A stretch of DNA of 64,000 nt from assembly GCF_030248535.1 (NCBI RefSeq), contig NZ_JAHGAJ010000008.1, positions 161,906-225,905 on the forward strand, read 5' to 3'. The translations under genes and the position numbers were made by a program. Shown in pieces: positions 32,698 to 41,140 of the stretch; the stretch's first letter is position 1; each line of letters begins with the position of its first letter. The DNA is from Vibrio sp. D404a. Lineage in GTDB: Bacteria > Pseudomonadota > Gammaproteobacteria > Enterobacterales > Vibrionaceae. The notes beneath the pieces are model-generated. The model made no database searches. It worked only from the letters and a program-made list of their open reading frames with translations, and had not been told where the DNA came from.

Positions 32698-34548
32698 ATG
32701 TTTAAGAAATTTGAAGGCTTTACCGAGGCCTTCCCAAAGGACGAACCAATACAGCCACCAAGCGGCATATTGGCTTTTTGTCGACATTACACACGCGGAT
32801 TTGAAAAGCCGTTACTGATCCTTGGCTTAATGAGTATGACCATCGCAATCATCGAGGTGGCGCTGTTTGGCTATATGGGACAGTTGGTTGATTGGCTTAC
32901 AACCAGCAATAAAGAGACCTTCCTTGCCGACAATCAAACAACATTGATCGGCTTAGGGATTCTGTTGTTGGTGATCATGCCTGTCATGATCGCGGCGTAT
33001 TCTCTCTTGCTTCACCAAACCTTGCTGGGCAACTACCCAATGTCGATTCGTTGGCTTGCTCACCGTTACCTTTTGAAGCAGAGCTTATCCTTCTATCAAG
33101 ATGACTTTGCAGGGCGTGTTGCCACCAAAGTAATGCAGACCTCGCTTGCTGTGCGTGAAACTGTGACCAAAATGGTCGATGTGTTCGTGTACGTCACGGT
33201 CTACTTTACGGCCATGCTGTTTATGTTGGCCGAGTCCGACTGGCGCTTAATGGCTCCGATGCTGATCTGGTTGTTCGCCTACATTGGCATTCAGCTGCAC
33301 TTCGTACCTAAGTTGAAAAATGTCTCTTCTGAGCAAGCCGATGCGCGTTCGTTGATGACAGGTCGAATTGTTGATAGCTACACCAATATCGCGACGGTGA
33401 AGCTGTTCTCACACAGCAAGCGTGAAACAGAATATGCAGAAGAAGGCATGGAAGGCTTCCTAGACACGGTTTACCGTCAGATGCGCTTGGTGACGGGCTT
33501 TAACGTGTGGGTTGAGTTTGCTAACTACCTGCTGGTTTTCAGTATCGCGGGCATCTCTATCTACCTATGGTTAGATGATGCGATCACCGTTGGTGCGATC
33601 GCGATTGCGGTGAGTTTGGCTCTACGTATTAACGGCATGTCGAAATGGATCATGTGGGAAATCGGTGGCCTGTTTGAAAACTTGGGTACCGTGATTGATG
33701 GCATGAAAACACTGGCTAAGCCGATTGCGATTCAAGACAAACCAAACGCTGAGCCACTGCAAGTGCCTCAAGGCGGTATCCATTTTGATAATGTGAGCTT
33801 TAACTACGGTGAGAACAAAGGGGTGATCAATAACCTCAACCTCAACATCAAACCGGGTGAAAAAGTGGGCCTTGTCGGTCGCTCTGGTGCAGGTAAATCG
33901 ACCTTAGTTAACTTGCTGCTGCGTTTCCATGACGTAGAAGAAGGTCGTATTATGATTGATGGGCAAGAGATCGCAGCGGTCACTCAAGACTCACTGCGCA
34001 GCAATATCGGCATGGTGACGCAAGACACCTCACTGCTGCACCGCTCTATCAAAGACAATATTCTCTACGGTCGCCCAGATGCGTCAGATGAAGAGTTGTA
34101 CGCAGCCACTAAGCAGGCGCATGCTCATGAGTTTATCGAAACCCTAACCGACCCATTCGGCAATCTAGGTTACGATGCGCAAGTAGGTGAGCGCGGCGTG
34201 AAGCTGTCTGGTGGTCAACGCCAACGTATTGCGATTTCACGTGTGCTTCTGAAAAACGCGCCACTGCTGGTGTTGGATGAGGCTACGTCTGCTCTCGATT
34301 CAGAGGTAGAAGCCGCGATTCAAGAGAGTCTCAATGAGTTGATGGAAGGTAAGACAGTGATTGCCATTGCGCACCGCTTATCGACGATTGCTGCAATGGA
34401 TCGTTTGATCGTTCTCGACCAAGGTAACATTGTGGAAGAAGGCACTCACCAAGAGCTGATTTCACAAAATGGTATCTATGCTCAATTGTGGAGTCATCAA
34501 ACGGGTGGCTTTATCGGAGATGATCTGGAACAAGCGTCCAACGCTTAA
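32698..34548 (+). CDS. ABC exporter, fused membrane and ATPase domains (MsbA-like)
   Basis: A 616-residue half-transporter. Six membrane segments span roughly residues 35-320, followed by an ATPase domain with Walker A GRSGAGKST near residue 397, signature LSGGQRQRI near 503 and Walker B LLVLDEATSALD near 523. It resembles the heterologous ABC exporters of Vibrio annotated generically as multidrug or lipid exporters. A good ribosome-binding site (AAGGG) precedes the ATG. It has no operon partner and so should act as a homodimer. Substrate is unknown. Confidence 0.9.
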   Translation: MFKKFEGFTEAFPKDEPIQPPSGILAFCRHYTRGFEKPLLILGLMSMTIAIIEVALFGYMGQLVDWLTTSNKETFLADNQTTLIGLGILLLVIMPVMIAAYSLLLHQTLLGNYPMSIRWLAHRYLLKQSLSFYQDDFAGRVATKVMQTSLAVRETVTKMVDVFVYVTVYFTAMLFMLAESDWRLMAPMLIWLFAYIGIQLHFVPKLKNVSSEQADARSLMTGRIVDSYTNIATVKLFSHSKRETEYAEEGMEGFLDTVYRQMRLVTGFNVWVEFANYLLVFSIAGISIYLWLDDAITVGAIAIAVSLALRINGMSKWIMWEIGGLFENLGTVIDGMKTLAKPIAIQDKPNAEPLQVPQGGIHFDNVSFNYGENKGVINNLNLNIKPGEKVGLVGRSGAGKSTLVNLLLRFHDVEEGRIMIDGQEIAAVTQDSLRSNIGMVTQDTSLLHRSIKDNILYGRPDASDEELYAATKQAHAHEFIETLTDPFGNLGYDAQVGERGVKLSGGQRQRIAISRVLLKNAPLLVLDEATSALDSEVEAAIQESLNELMEGKTVIAIAHRLSTIAAMDRLIVLDQGNIVEEGTHQELISQNGIYAQLWSHQTGGFIGDDLEQASNA

Positions 34549-34686
34549 TTTGTGTGCAATTATAAATATGCGGGGCGATTCACATAAAATTGTTAGGTAG
34601 TCGTAAATTATACGTAGCAGAATGTTATGTCGTAATTATATAATATGACTAACAGACAAAGACGCTTCGCTTGCGCGTTCTGGAAT

Positions 34687-34720
34687 AAGGCTAGACTTCG
34701 GGGGGAGGCTAGCCTTTTTT
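34687..34720 (+). terminator. Terminator after the ABC exporter
   Basis: AAGGCTAG (34687-34694) pairs with CTAGCCTT (34709-34716), followed by TTTT. A further GGCTAGC copy follows at 34724-34730. Confidence 0.75.
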
Positions 34721-34757
34721 ATTGGCTAGCTTTTTTATTAATTGGATTTTGTATTAA

Positions 34758-35174
34758 CTAAAACTTGCGATTCATTTTCTCTAAGCACGCCGTCAAAATC
34801 AGTGTCTCTTCCGACGACATACCACTGGTGAGGTCATTGACCAAATCAAGGTGTAGCTGGTTATGTTGGGTATGAATCGCTTGCCCTGCTGACGTCAGCT
34901 CAACCACGATGGCACGCCTATCTGTCGGGTGTTCACAACGCTGAACCAACTCCGCCTTCACCAACTTCTCAATCTGAACCGTTAACGTTCCTGTCGTAAT
35001 GCCCAGCTTTTCAGACAGCTCTTTCATACGCAGAGCACCATGAACACCCAGCACCTCAATGGTGTGTACCTGAGCTAACGAATAGCCGGTCTCTTTCACA
35101 ACCGACTGCTCCCAAGAAGACATCTTGTCGTAGAATTCGGTAATAAGCTGACTTAGGTGTTCAAGGTTTTGCAT
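34758..35174 (-). CDS. MarR-family transcriptional regulator
   Basis: A 138-residue winged-helix regulator. LSEKLGITTGTLTVQIEKLVKAELVQRCEHPTDRRAIVVELTSAGQAI (residues 52-100) is the recognition helix and wing typical of MarR proteins. It lies nine bases after the cation-efflux gene in the same direction, so it probably regulates that gene in response to metal or to another signal. A direct metal sensor is not evident: no Cys/His cluster is visible. Confidence 0.88.
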   Translation of the reverse strand: MQNLEHLSQLITEFYDKMSSWEQSVVKETGYSLAQVHTIEVLGVHGALRMKELSEKLGITTGTLTVQIEKLVKAELVQRCEHPTDRRAIVVELTSAGQAIHTQHNQLHLDLVNDLTSGMSSEETLILTACLEKMNRKF

Positions 35175-35183
35175 GACAAATGA

Positions 35184-36080
35184 CTAATTTAATTCAAGAG
35201 TAAGATGATTAATCTTATCAAACTTCGCTAAGCGTTGCCTAAAGTCATTCACCGTCAAATCACTATCAGACTGCAACGCAATCGCTGCTGAATAGTGGTG
35301 ACCGCTGATCTTCCAAATATGCAGATCCACCACCTCAGCATCAGAGCCAAGCTCTTCAATAATCTGCTGGCGATAATTTGAGTCAATGCTTTCATCAAGC
35401 AGAATCGGACTGGTCTGTTTTAGCAGGTTCATTGTCCACTTTAAGATAACAACCGCACCGACCATACCCATGATCGCATCCAGCCAATTCCAGCCATAGA
35501 ATTTACCAAACAGTAGTGCAACAATCGCCAACAAAGAGGTAAGGGCATCGGCCAACACATGCATGTATGCCGCACGCAGGTTGTGATCATGATGATGGTG
35601 ATGGCTGTGATCATGGTCGTGGTCGTGATGGTCGTGATGATGATCACCGAGCAAAAACATACTCGCCACATTGACCGCTAAGCCAACACAAGCGACCGCT
35701 ATCGCTTCATTGAATTGAATGCTTTGCGGGTTAAGTAAACGATGCACCGACTCCGTAAACATCAACAACGCCACAATACCTAATGCAATAGCACTGGTAT
35801 AACCGCCCAATACGCTGACTTTACCCGTGCCAAATGAGAAGCGCTCACTGCTCTCATGCTTCTTCGCATATCGGTACGCAAACAGCGTGATACAAAACGC
35901 AGCGGCGTGCGTCCCCATATGCCAGCCATCAGCCAGTAACGCCATCGAGCCATAGATGGTACCAGCACTGATCTCCACCACCATAGTGACCACAGTTAGC
36001 AGCAGAACATAAAAAGTGCGCTTTTCACCCGATTGATTGCGAGTGGAGAAGTTGTGCCCATGCTTAACTTGTGAATTCAT
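35184..36080 (-). CDS. Cation diffusion facilitator, DmeF-like, with His-rich loop
   Basis: A 298-residue CDF transporter with six membrane segments. The TM2 metal site is ALLADGWHMGTHAAAF and the TM5 site MHVLADALTSLL. Between TM4 and TM5 lies an extreme His/Asp loop (about residues 148-167, alternating DH and HHH), and the C-terminal cytoplasmic domain has VVDLHIWKISGHH. The layout matches DmeF-type Co(II)/Ni(II) exporters, although Zn export is possible. It is followed by a MarR gene nine bases downstream, probably its regulator. Confidence 0.9.
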   Translation of the reverse strand: MNSQVKHGHNFSTRNQSGEKRTFYVLLLTVVTMVVEISAGTIYGSMALLADGWHMGTHAAAFCITLFAYRYAKKHESSERFSFGTGKVSVLGGYTSAIALGIVALLMFTESVHRLLNPQSIQFNEAIAVACVGLAVNVASMFLLGDHHHDHHDHDHDHSHHHHHDHNLRAAYMHVLADALTSLLAIVALLFGKFYGWNWLDAIMGMVGAVVILKWTMNLLKQTSPILLDESIDSNYRQQIIEELGSDAEVVDLHIWKISGHHYSAAIALQSDSDLTVNDFRQRLAKFDKINHLTLELN

Positions 36081-36249
36081 CGTGTTTCCATTTTAGTTTG
36101 ACAATCAAAATACTTGCCTATCAATGTAGTTTGGCTATCAAACAAAGTCAACGATCGAAATAAGATCGTTCAATAACATTGGCGCTTTCTATTTGTTTCT
36201 TGCCCAATTTTTCTTAAAATGCGCGCAAGACTTAATCTAGAGAACAACT

Positions 36250-36957
36250 ATGAACAAGAGTGTTATCACTAACGCGGTGGCTTTAGCTCTGCTGGCTGCG
36301 GGTTACTTTACGGCTAGCCAATATTTACTTTATGCGGGCCTATTCGCATTTTCTGGCGCGATTACCAACTGGCTTGCCATTCACATGCTGTTTGAAAAAG
36401 TGCCGGGATTGTATGGCTCAGGTGTGATTCCAGCTCGTTTCGAACAGTTTAAAGCGGCCATCAAGCAGTTGATGATGGAACAGTTCTTTACCGAAAGTAA
36501 CATCGACCGCTTCTTGAACAGCGAAATGGCTGGCGGCCAGTCGCTGAACTTAGAGCCAGTGATCAAGAAGATTGACCTTAACCCTGCGTTCGATTCCTTG
36601 GTCGAAGTGATCGCCAACTCTCAATTTGGCGGGATGCTCGCAATGCTTGGTGGCACAGAAGCACTTCAACCGCTGAAAGAACCATTTGTAGAGAAAATGC
36701 AGACTTCTATCATTGAGATTGGCCAAAGTGACACTGTGAAAAATGCCCTCAAAGAGCAGTTTGAGTCTCCTGCAATGATGGACGAAATCAAAGAGAACAT
36801 CGAAGCGATCATCGACCAGCGCTTGAGCGAGCTGACACCAAAATTGGTAAAAGAGATGGTGCAGAAAATGATCAAAGAGCACCTTGGCTGGCTTGTCGTA
36901 TGGGGTGGTGTTTTCGGTGGCGTAATTGGCGTTATCTCAGCGGCTATCACTCTATAA
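36250..36957 (+). CDS. DUF445-family membrane protein
   Basis: A 235-residue protein with two membrane segments at the N terminus (ITNAVALALLAAGYFTASQYLL; GLFAFSGAITNWLAIHMLFEK), a long soluble helical middle and a C-terminal hydrophobic segment (GWLVVWGGVFGGVIGVISAAI). The NWLAIHMLF segment is characteristic of DUF445. Function not established; related proteins are envelope-associated. Single gene with a bidirectional terminator downstream. Confidence 0.85.
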   Translation: MNKSVITNAVALALLAAGYFTASQYLLYAGLFAFSGAITNWLAIHMLFEKVPGLYGSGVIPARFEQFKAAIKQLMMEQFFTESNIDRFLNSEMAGGQSLNLEPVIKKIDLNPAFDSLVEVIANSQFGGMLAMLGGTEALQPLKEPFVEKMQTSIIEIGQSDTVKNALKEQFESPAMMDEIKENIEAIIDQRLSELTPKLVKEMVQKMIKEHLGWLVVWGGVFGGVIGVISAAITL

Positions 36958-36995
36958 TCACCAGTCACTCTGTCTCTTTCACAGAACATGAAACG

Positions 36996-37025
36996 AAAAA
37001 TGGAAGCCTATGAGCTTCCATTTTT
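36996..37025 (+). terminator. Bidirectional terminator between DUF445 and the Lrp-like gene
   Basis: AAAAATGGAAGC (36996-37007) pairs perfectly with GCTTCCATTTTT (37014-37025) around CTATGA, usable on both strands. Confidence 0.9.
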
Positions 37026-37052
37026 GTATCTGTGGTTTTTGGTTTGTTCAAG

Positions 37053-37541
37053 CTAGCCCAAAGTCGACAGTAATTCAGGGTTCACTCCGAAGCCTTTCTT
37101 ATGCTCCTCAATCACCACCTCACTGCGCGTCTGTATCACGCCCGGCAAGGTTCCAAGCTTGGTCGACATAAACGACTGATACGCCTTCATGTCTTTTACT
37201 CGCACTTTGATCATGGTGTCGAAATCCCCAGACAATGAATAGCACTCTTCTATCTCAGGCATCATCTCCACAGCCTGTGCAAACTTATCAAAAATAGAGA
37301 AGCTAGTCTGATCGAGGCGGATATGAATAAACACCTGTACATCAAGCCCAAGCTTCTCAGAGCACAACTCAGCGTGATAACCGGTGATGTAGCCCTCTTT
37401 CTCTAGGCGCTTTAAACGATCCGAACAAGGGGAAGTGGTAAGGTTGACCTGCTTTGCCAATTCCACGACCGGCAGTCGACCTTTCATATGTAAGATTCGC
37501 AGTATCTCTTTATCGATACGATCTAATTGGTGTTGAGGCAT
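37053..37541 (-). CDS. Lrp/AsnC-family transcriptional regulator
   Basis: A 162-residue regulator. LDRIDKEILRILHMKGRLPVVELAKQVNLTTSPCSDRLKRLEKEGYI (residues 5-52) is the helix-turn-helix, and the rest is the RAM ligand domain (SGDFDTMIKVRVKDMKAYQSFM). The start at 37541 (MPQHQLDRID) matches the family; the longer frame adds an unlikely N terminus. Members sense amino acids. No target gene adjoins it; the convergent neighbour is DUF445. Confidence 0.88.
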   Translation of the reverse strand: MPQHQLDRIDKEILRILHMKGRLPVVELAKQVNLTTSPCSDRLKRLEKEGYITGYHAELCSEKLGLDVQVFIHIRLDQTSFSIFDKFAQAVEMMPEIEECYSLSGDFDTMIKVRVKDMKAYQSFMSTKLGTLPGVIQTRSEVVIEEHKKGFGVNPELLSTLG

Positions 37542-37824
37542 AACATCTCTATAAACAGGCTCAATATGTGAAGAGTATATTCTATGCTTAGCGAAAACTT
37601 GCAAAACAAAGTTCACAGATTTTAAAACAGGTCGACAACACTATATTTACATGAAAGATATAAAGAATAAATCACATACCGACAACTTATAAATCCTGTT
37701 TCAGACTGTTAATATTGTGTTATAAAAATGACCTTTTTAACAAATAAGTTGAGCTATAGAGAAAAGTATCTACTGAGGGCTGTGTGAATAATAGATGACA
37801 CAGAGAGAAAGGATGACTCTATTT

Positions 37825-37995
37825 ATGAAAACACAAGAAATCGCATACAAACCTTACGGCATTGGCTTATGGACTCGAGCAACCGTATCAAAAGACGTCG
37901 CACAAGCACTTGCAAATGAATACGCAAGTTATGGCTGGGAAGTAAAATTAGACGGCTTCCTCGTTGAACAAGAAAGCGTACAACAAGCCGCTTAA
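37825..37995 (+). CDS. Small conserved-looking protein of unknown function
   Basis: A 56-residue protein (MKTQEIAYKPYGIGLWTRAT at the start) with no recognised domain; it is soluble and mixed in character. AAGG lies 12 bases before the chosen ATG. The same frame has ATGs at 37795 and 37813; the latter directly abuts AAGG and so cannot use it. A strong terminator ten bases after the stop codon supports a real transcript. Confidence 0.6.
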   Translation: MKTQEIAYKPYGIGLWTRATVSKDVAQALANEYASYGWEVKLDGFLVEQESVQQAA

Positions 37996-38004
37996 GCGAT
38001 ATCG

Positions 38005-38028
38005 AACCTCCTTATTGGAGGTTTTTTT
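38005..38028 (+). terminator. Terminator after the small gene
   Basis: AACCTCC (38005-38011) pairs with GGAGGTT (38017-38023) around TTATT, followed by a T run. Confidence 0.88.
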
Positions 38029-38080
38029 ATGCCTTTTCGCCATCAACTTGTCTTATTGTTGATAAGCGAATCACTCGCCG

Positions 38081-38323
38081 TTAGGCAAGGCCAACTTGTG
38101 GCGACACGCTCTCACTTTTCTTCTGTGGCAGTTCTTCTGCTCGGCTATTACAGGTGCGGCAAAAGTGTTGAACTTCCATATCATAGTACTGATTACCACT
38201 AAACAGCTTTGAGGTTAGCAATAACATACGGCCCGACAAAGTTTCTGGCGCAATCTCGCAACGCTTCATGATCGACTTGTGATGGGTGGTCTTCTTACAT
38301 GTTTTGCAATATAGATCTGGCAT
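38081..38323 (-). CDS. Small zinc-ribbon-like protein
   Basis: An 80-residue protein with two Cys pairs (LYCKTCKKTTHH near the start and HFCRTCNSR near residue 53) that could bind one zinc. The middle segment LSGRMLLLTSKLFSGNQYYDM is not membrane-like enough to be an anchor. I do not recognise a named family. It stands alone. Confidence 0.65.
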   Translation of the reverse strand: MPDLYCKTCKKTTHHKSIMKRCEIAPETLSGRMLLLTSKLFSGNQYYDMEVQHFCRTCNSRAEELPQKKSESVSPQVGLA

Positions 38324-38736
38324 ACCTTTATCCTATCCGGCCTGTCCTCATTACTGATAATTGACACATCATGTCCAATTCAGTTCAAACATTCACCGTG
38401 TGATTTATAAAAATGAGGACTAAGTTCAAAAAAACACCATCTCGGTACACTGTTTTTTGAAGCAACGCGAGCTTAGTATTCATTTAATATCATGAAAACC
38501 TCAGTCACAAAGCGGCGACAATTTACAATGTAAACTTGCTCAGAAAGTCATCGTAAAGACAATTCTCGCCCTCCAATCTGTTAGTTTGAGATCTGTTCCA
38601 GATATTCACATATTGAGCTCTGTAGAAAAGAGACCACTCTCTCCCTGCCACCAGCGCCCAACACACTTGATCTCCTCTCAGCTCTCCGTCACTTATAGAG
38701 TTCGATAAAGCCGTTTGACAAATGTTTAGGCATAAA
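38324..38736. other. Intergenic region with a parS2 site, no convincing gene
   Basis: About 410 bases up to the putP terminator. A leftward frame at 38523-38768 would start inside that terminator and lacks a ribosome-binding site, so I do not call it. The only clear element is the parS2-type palindrome at 38521-38535. Confidence 0.5.
38521..38535. other. parS2: parS2-type centromere site, copy 2
   Basis: ATTTACAATGTAAAC fits NTTTACANTGTAAAN exactly, with an A in the central variable position. It lies in a non-coding gap about 24 kb from parAB2. Confidence 0.8.
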
Positions 38737-38737
38737 A

Positions 38738-38761
38738 AAAGAGCCACCGAAGTGACTCTTT
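38738..38761 (-). terminator. Terminator of the put operon
   Basis: AAAGAG-C-CAC pairs with GTG-A-CTCTTT with one mismatch; on the minus strand TTTTTTT follows. It lies 28 bases after the putP stop codon. Confidence 0.85.
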
Positions 38762-38788
38762 GTTTCAATAGATTGGCGTGTGAAAGAA

Positions 38789-40282
38789 TTAGTCTAGTTC
38801 AACTAATTGTTTTTCGAATTTCTCGTGTTGCTTCTTAACTGACTCTTCTGGCTCGCCAGTAATTAGGCTCACAACAACGATAGAGATCGTTGAGAAGATG
38901 ATTCCCGGTACGATTTCGTACACGTCGAACCAACCACCTGTTAGCTGTTTCCACATTACGATAGTCACACCACCTACAACGATACCCGCTAGCGCGCCAT
39001 TGCGGTTCATACGAGACCAGTACAAGCTTAGTACGATAGCTGGACCAAATGCAGCACCGAAGCCTGCCCATGCGTAAGATACAAGGCCAAGAACCGAACT
39101 GTCTGGTGTCATCGCTAGGAACAGTGCGATAAGTGAGATAATCACAACCGCAAAACGACCTACACGTACGATCTCTTCAGATGTCGCGTCTTTCTTCAGA
39201 ACTTGCTTGTACAAGTCTTCTGCCATTGCAGATGAAGAAACAAGAAGCTGTGAATCCGCAGTACTCATGATTGCCGCTAGGATAGCAGCCAATAGGATAC
39301 CTGCGATCACTGGGTGGAACATAGCATTAACAAGAAGCATAAAGATCTTCTCGCCATCGTCTAGCTTAGGTGCGCCAGAGTTAGTCACGTAGATTAGACC
39401 AACCAGACCCACTAACATTGCACCCGCCATAGACAGTGCAGTCCATACCACTGCGATACGACGCGCTGTGCCTAGGTCTTTATTAGTACGTGTTGCTTTG
39501 AAACGCGCAAGGATATGCGGTTGACCAAAGTAACCTAGACCCCATGCCGCTAGAGAGATAATTGCAATCGCAGATAGAGGCTCACCTTTCGCATCATTCC
39601 ATAGCGTTAGCAGCTCAGGGTTGATGTTGTGTAGATCTGTCGATAGTTGACCAAGGCCACCGTTCATCGCAGCAATCGGCACGATAAGCAGCGCAGCAGA
39701 CATCAGTAGACCTTGCACAAGGTCAGTCCAAGATACCGCAAGGAAACCACCAAATAGCGTGTACGATACAACACATACTGTGCCGATGATTACCGCTGTG
39801 GTGTAGTCTAAGCCGAATACTGTTTCAAACAACTTACCGCCCGCTACCAAGCCTGAGCTTGTGTAGAAAAGGAAGAAGAGAAGAATAAAGAAAGCAGAAA
39901 TTGTTTGGATCAGCTTAGACGTATCATTGAAACGACGAGCTAGGAACTCAGGTAGCGTCAATGCATCTGTTGTAATGCTGTACGTACGCAGGCGTTTAGC
40001 ACTGATTAACCAGTTTGCCCATGTACCCACTAGTAGGCCACCAGCCAACCAGAAAGCTTCGAAACCCGCAGCATACGCGTAGCCCGGAAGACCTAGCAGT
40101 AGCCAACCACTCATGTCCGAAGCACCCGCAGAAAGCGCAGCAGGCCATGGACCAAGTGCACGACCACCAAGGAAGTAGTCGGTCGAGTTAGATGTACGTT
40201 TGTAAGCAATAACCCCGATTGCCAGCATCATAATTAGATACGCAATGAACGTCGATGTTATTGCAAAACTGTTTTCTATCAT
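38789..40282 (-). CDS. putP: Sodium/proline symporter
   Basis: A 497-residue member of the sodium:solute symporter family with about 13 membrane segments. It begins MIENSFAITSTFIAYLIMMLAIG, followed by NSTDYFLGGRALGPWPAALSAGASDMSGWLLLGLPG, the conserved substrate and Na+ region of PutP. The Met at 40282 has GAGGA upstream; the longer frame has no support. It is the last gene of the put operon, 142 bases after the 234-residue ALDH-like gene, and brings proline in for PutA. Confidence 0.93.
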   Translation of the reverse strand: MIENSFAITSTFIAYLIMMLAIGVIAYKRTSNSTDYFLGGRALGPWPAALSAGASDMSGWLLLGLPGYAYAAGFEAFWLAGGLLVGTWANWLISAKRLRTYSITTDALTLPEFLARRFNDTSKLIQTISAFFILLFFLFYTSSGLVAGGKLFETVFGLDYTTAVIIGTVCVVSYTLFGGFLAVSWTDLVQGLLMSAALLIVPIAAMNGGLGQLSTDLHNINPELLTLWNDAKGEPLSAIAIISLAAWGLGYFGQPHILARFKATRTNKDLGTARRIAVVWTALSMAGAMLVGLVGLIYVTNSGAPKLDDGEKIFMLLVNAMFHPVIAGILLAAILAAIMSTADSQLLVSSSAMAEDLYKQVLKKDATSEEIVRVGRFAVVIISLIALFLAMTPDSSVLGLVSYAWAGFGAAFGPAIVLSLYWSRMNRNGALAGIVVGGVTIVMWKQLTGGWFDVYEIVPGIIFSTISIVVVSLITGEPEESVKKQHEKFEKQLVELD

Positions 40283-40424
40283 TTGATAGTCCTCATTTAG
40301 AAAAATCCTTCCATGCCCAGCCAATAAAACTTAGCCAACATAATGTTGGCCAAGTTCTGTTAGATAGGGTTCCTGAAATCACGGCGCAACCGAAGCAGCC
40401 GCCCGTTATCAGTGGTGTTGAAGG

Positions 40425-41129
40425 TTAGTGGGCTTCACTCCCAAGCTCGAGCAAGGTCGCGTTACCACCCACGGCTGTTATATTTATGGTTCGCGTACGC
40501 TCAGTAATAAAGCGCAGCGATAGGTGTGGATCGTGAGCAACATGCATTGCTGTCAGATCCGTTTCAGACACTAAACCGACGATAGCACCGTCACGCTTAG
40601 CAAGTTGTAAATTGATCGCTTGTTCTGTTTGTGGATTGCCCACGTAAGCAACGCTACGCACGTCACAAGCCAGTAGCTGCTGAGACGCATCGAACGAGGT
40701 CGTTTGAACAAGGTTTGATGGCAGATTTGCTTGTTTCGCTGCATCTGCAATCAGAGTATTGAACTGAGTGTCATCACTACACACAATCACGCTGTTACCC
40801 GCAATTAAAGCAGCCGTCAGCATTGCTGTTGCCGTTTGCAATGTTGGTAATGAGTCTTGAGTCTCATCGACAATAACCAAAGCCACACCACGGCCAGCCG
40901 CGTATAGCTCATTGGTTTCACCCGTAGGCCCAACTAACATGTGATGCTCTTCCAACAGAGCAGAAGCCTGCTCTATATGGAAGCTCGCCACTGCCGCTAG
41001 CGGTGCTGACTGACTCTCGATTTCAGATTTTAATGCCAGAATTTGAGTACTTTTGTGCTCAAAGTCGGTTAAGTTCCACTGTTCCCACGCTTGGAATGCA
41101 TCGGAAAAACCCGTCACTTGATGAACCAT
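40425..41129 (-). CDS. Stand-alone ALDH-superfamily domain, matching the C-terminal domain of long PutA proteins
   Basis: A 234-residue protein with the shape of an aldehyde-dehydrogenase Rossmann domain (VALVIVDE, then TAALIAGNSVIVCSDD, and VRSVAYVGNPQTEQAIN) but without the catalytic Cys region. Its end, RTRTINITAVGGNATLLELG, resembles the conserved C-terminal motif of long PutAs (E. coli PutA ends with a NTAAAGGNASLM-like sequence as I recall it). In type B and C PutA this domain is fused after P5C dehydrogenase and helps dimerisation and substrate channelling. Here it starts 11 bases after the putA stop with its own ribosome-binding site (AAGGAG), so it is a separate chain. Often annotated as P5C dehydrogenase; catalysis is unlikely. 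Confidence 0.78.
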   Translation of the reverse strand: MVHQVTGFSDAFQAWEQWNLTDFEHKSTQILALKSEIESQSAPLAAVASFHIEQASALLEEHHMLVGPTGETNELYAAGRGVALVIVDETQDSLPTLQTATAMLTAALIAGNSVIVCSDDTQFNTLIADAAKQANLPSNLVQTTSFDASQQLLACDVRSVAYVGNPQTEQAINLQLAKRDGAIVGLVSETDLTAMHVAHDPHLSLRFITERTRTINITAVGGNATLLELGSEAH

Positions 41130-41140
41130 GATATCGCTCC

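Noticed and set aside
35580..35645. Tandem ATG/GTG-rich repeat (possible microsatellite or CRISPR-like array)
   Set aside because: It is the reverse complement of the His/Asp codons in the cation-efflux loop and is coding.
38523..38768. Leftward 81-codon frame with a signal-peptide-like start
   Set aside because: It would start inside the putP terminator, lacks a ribosome-binding site and its end overlaps a parS2 palindrome.
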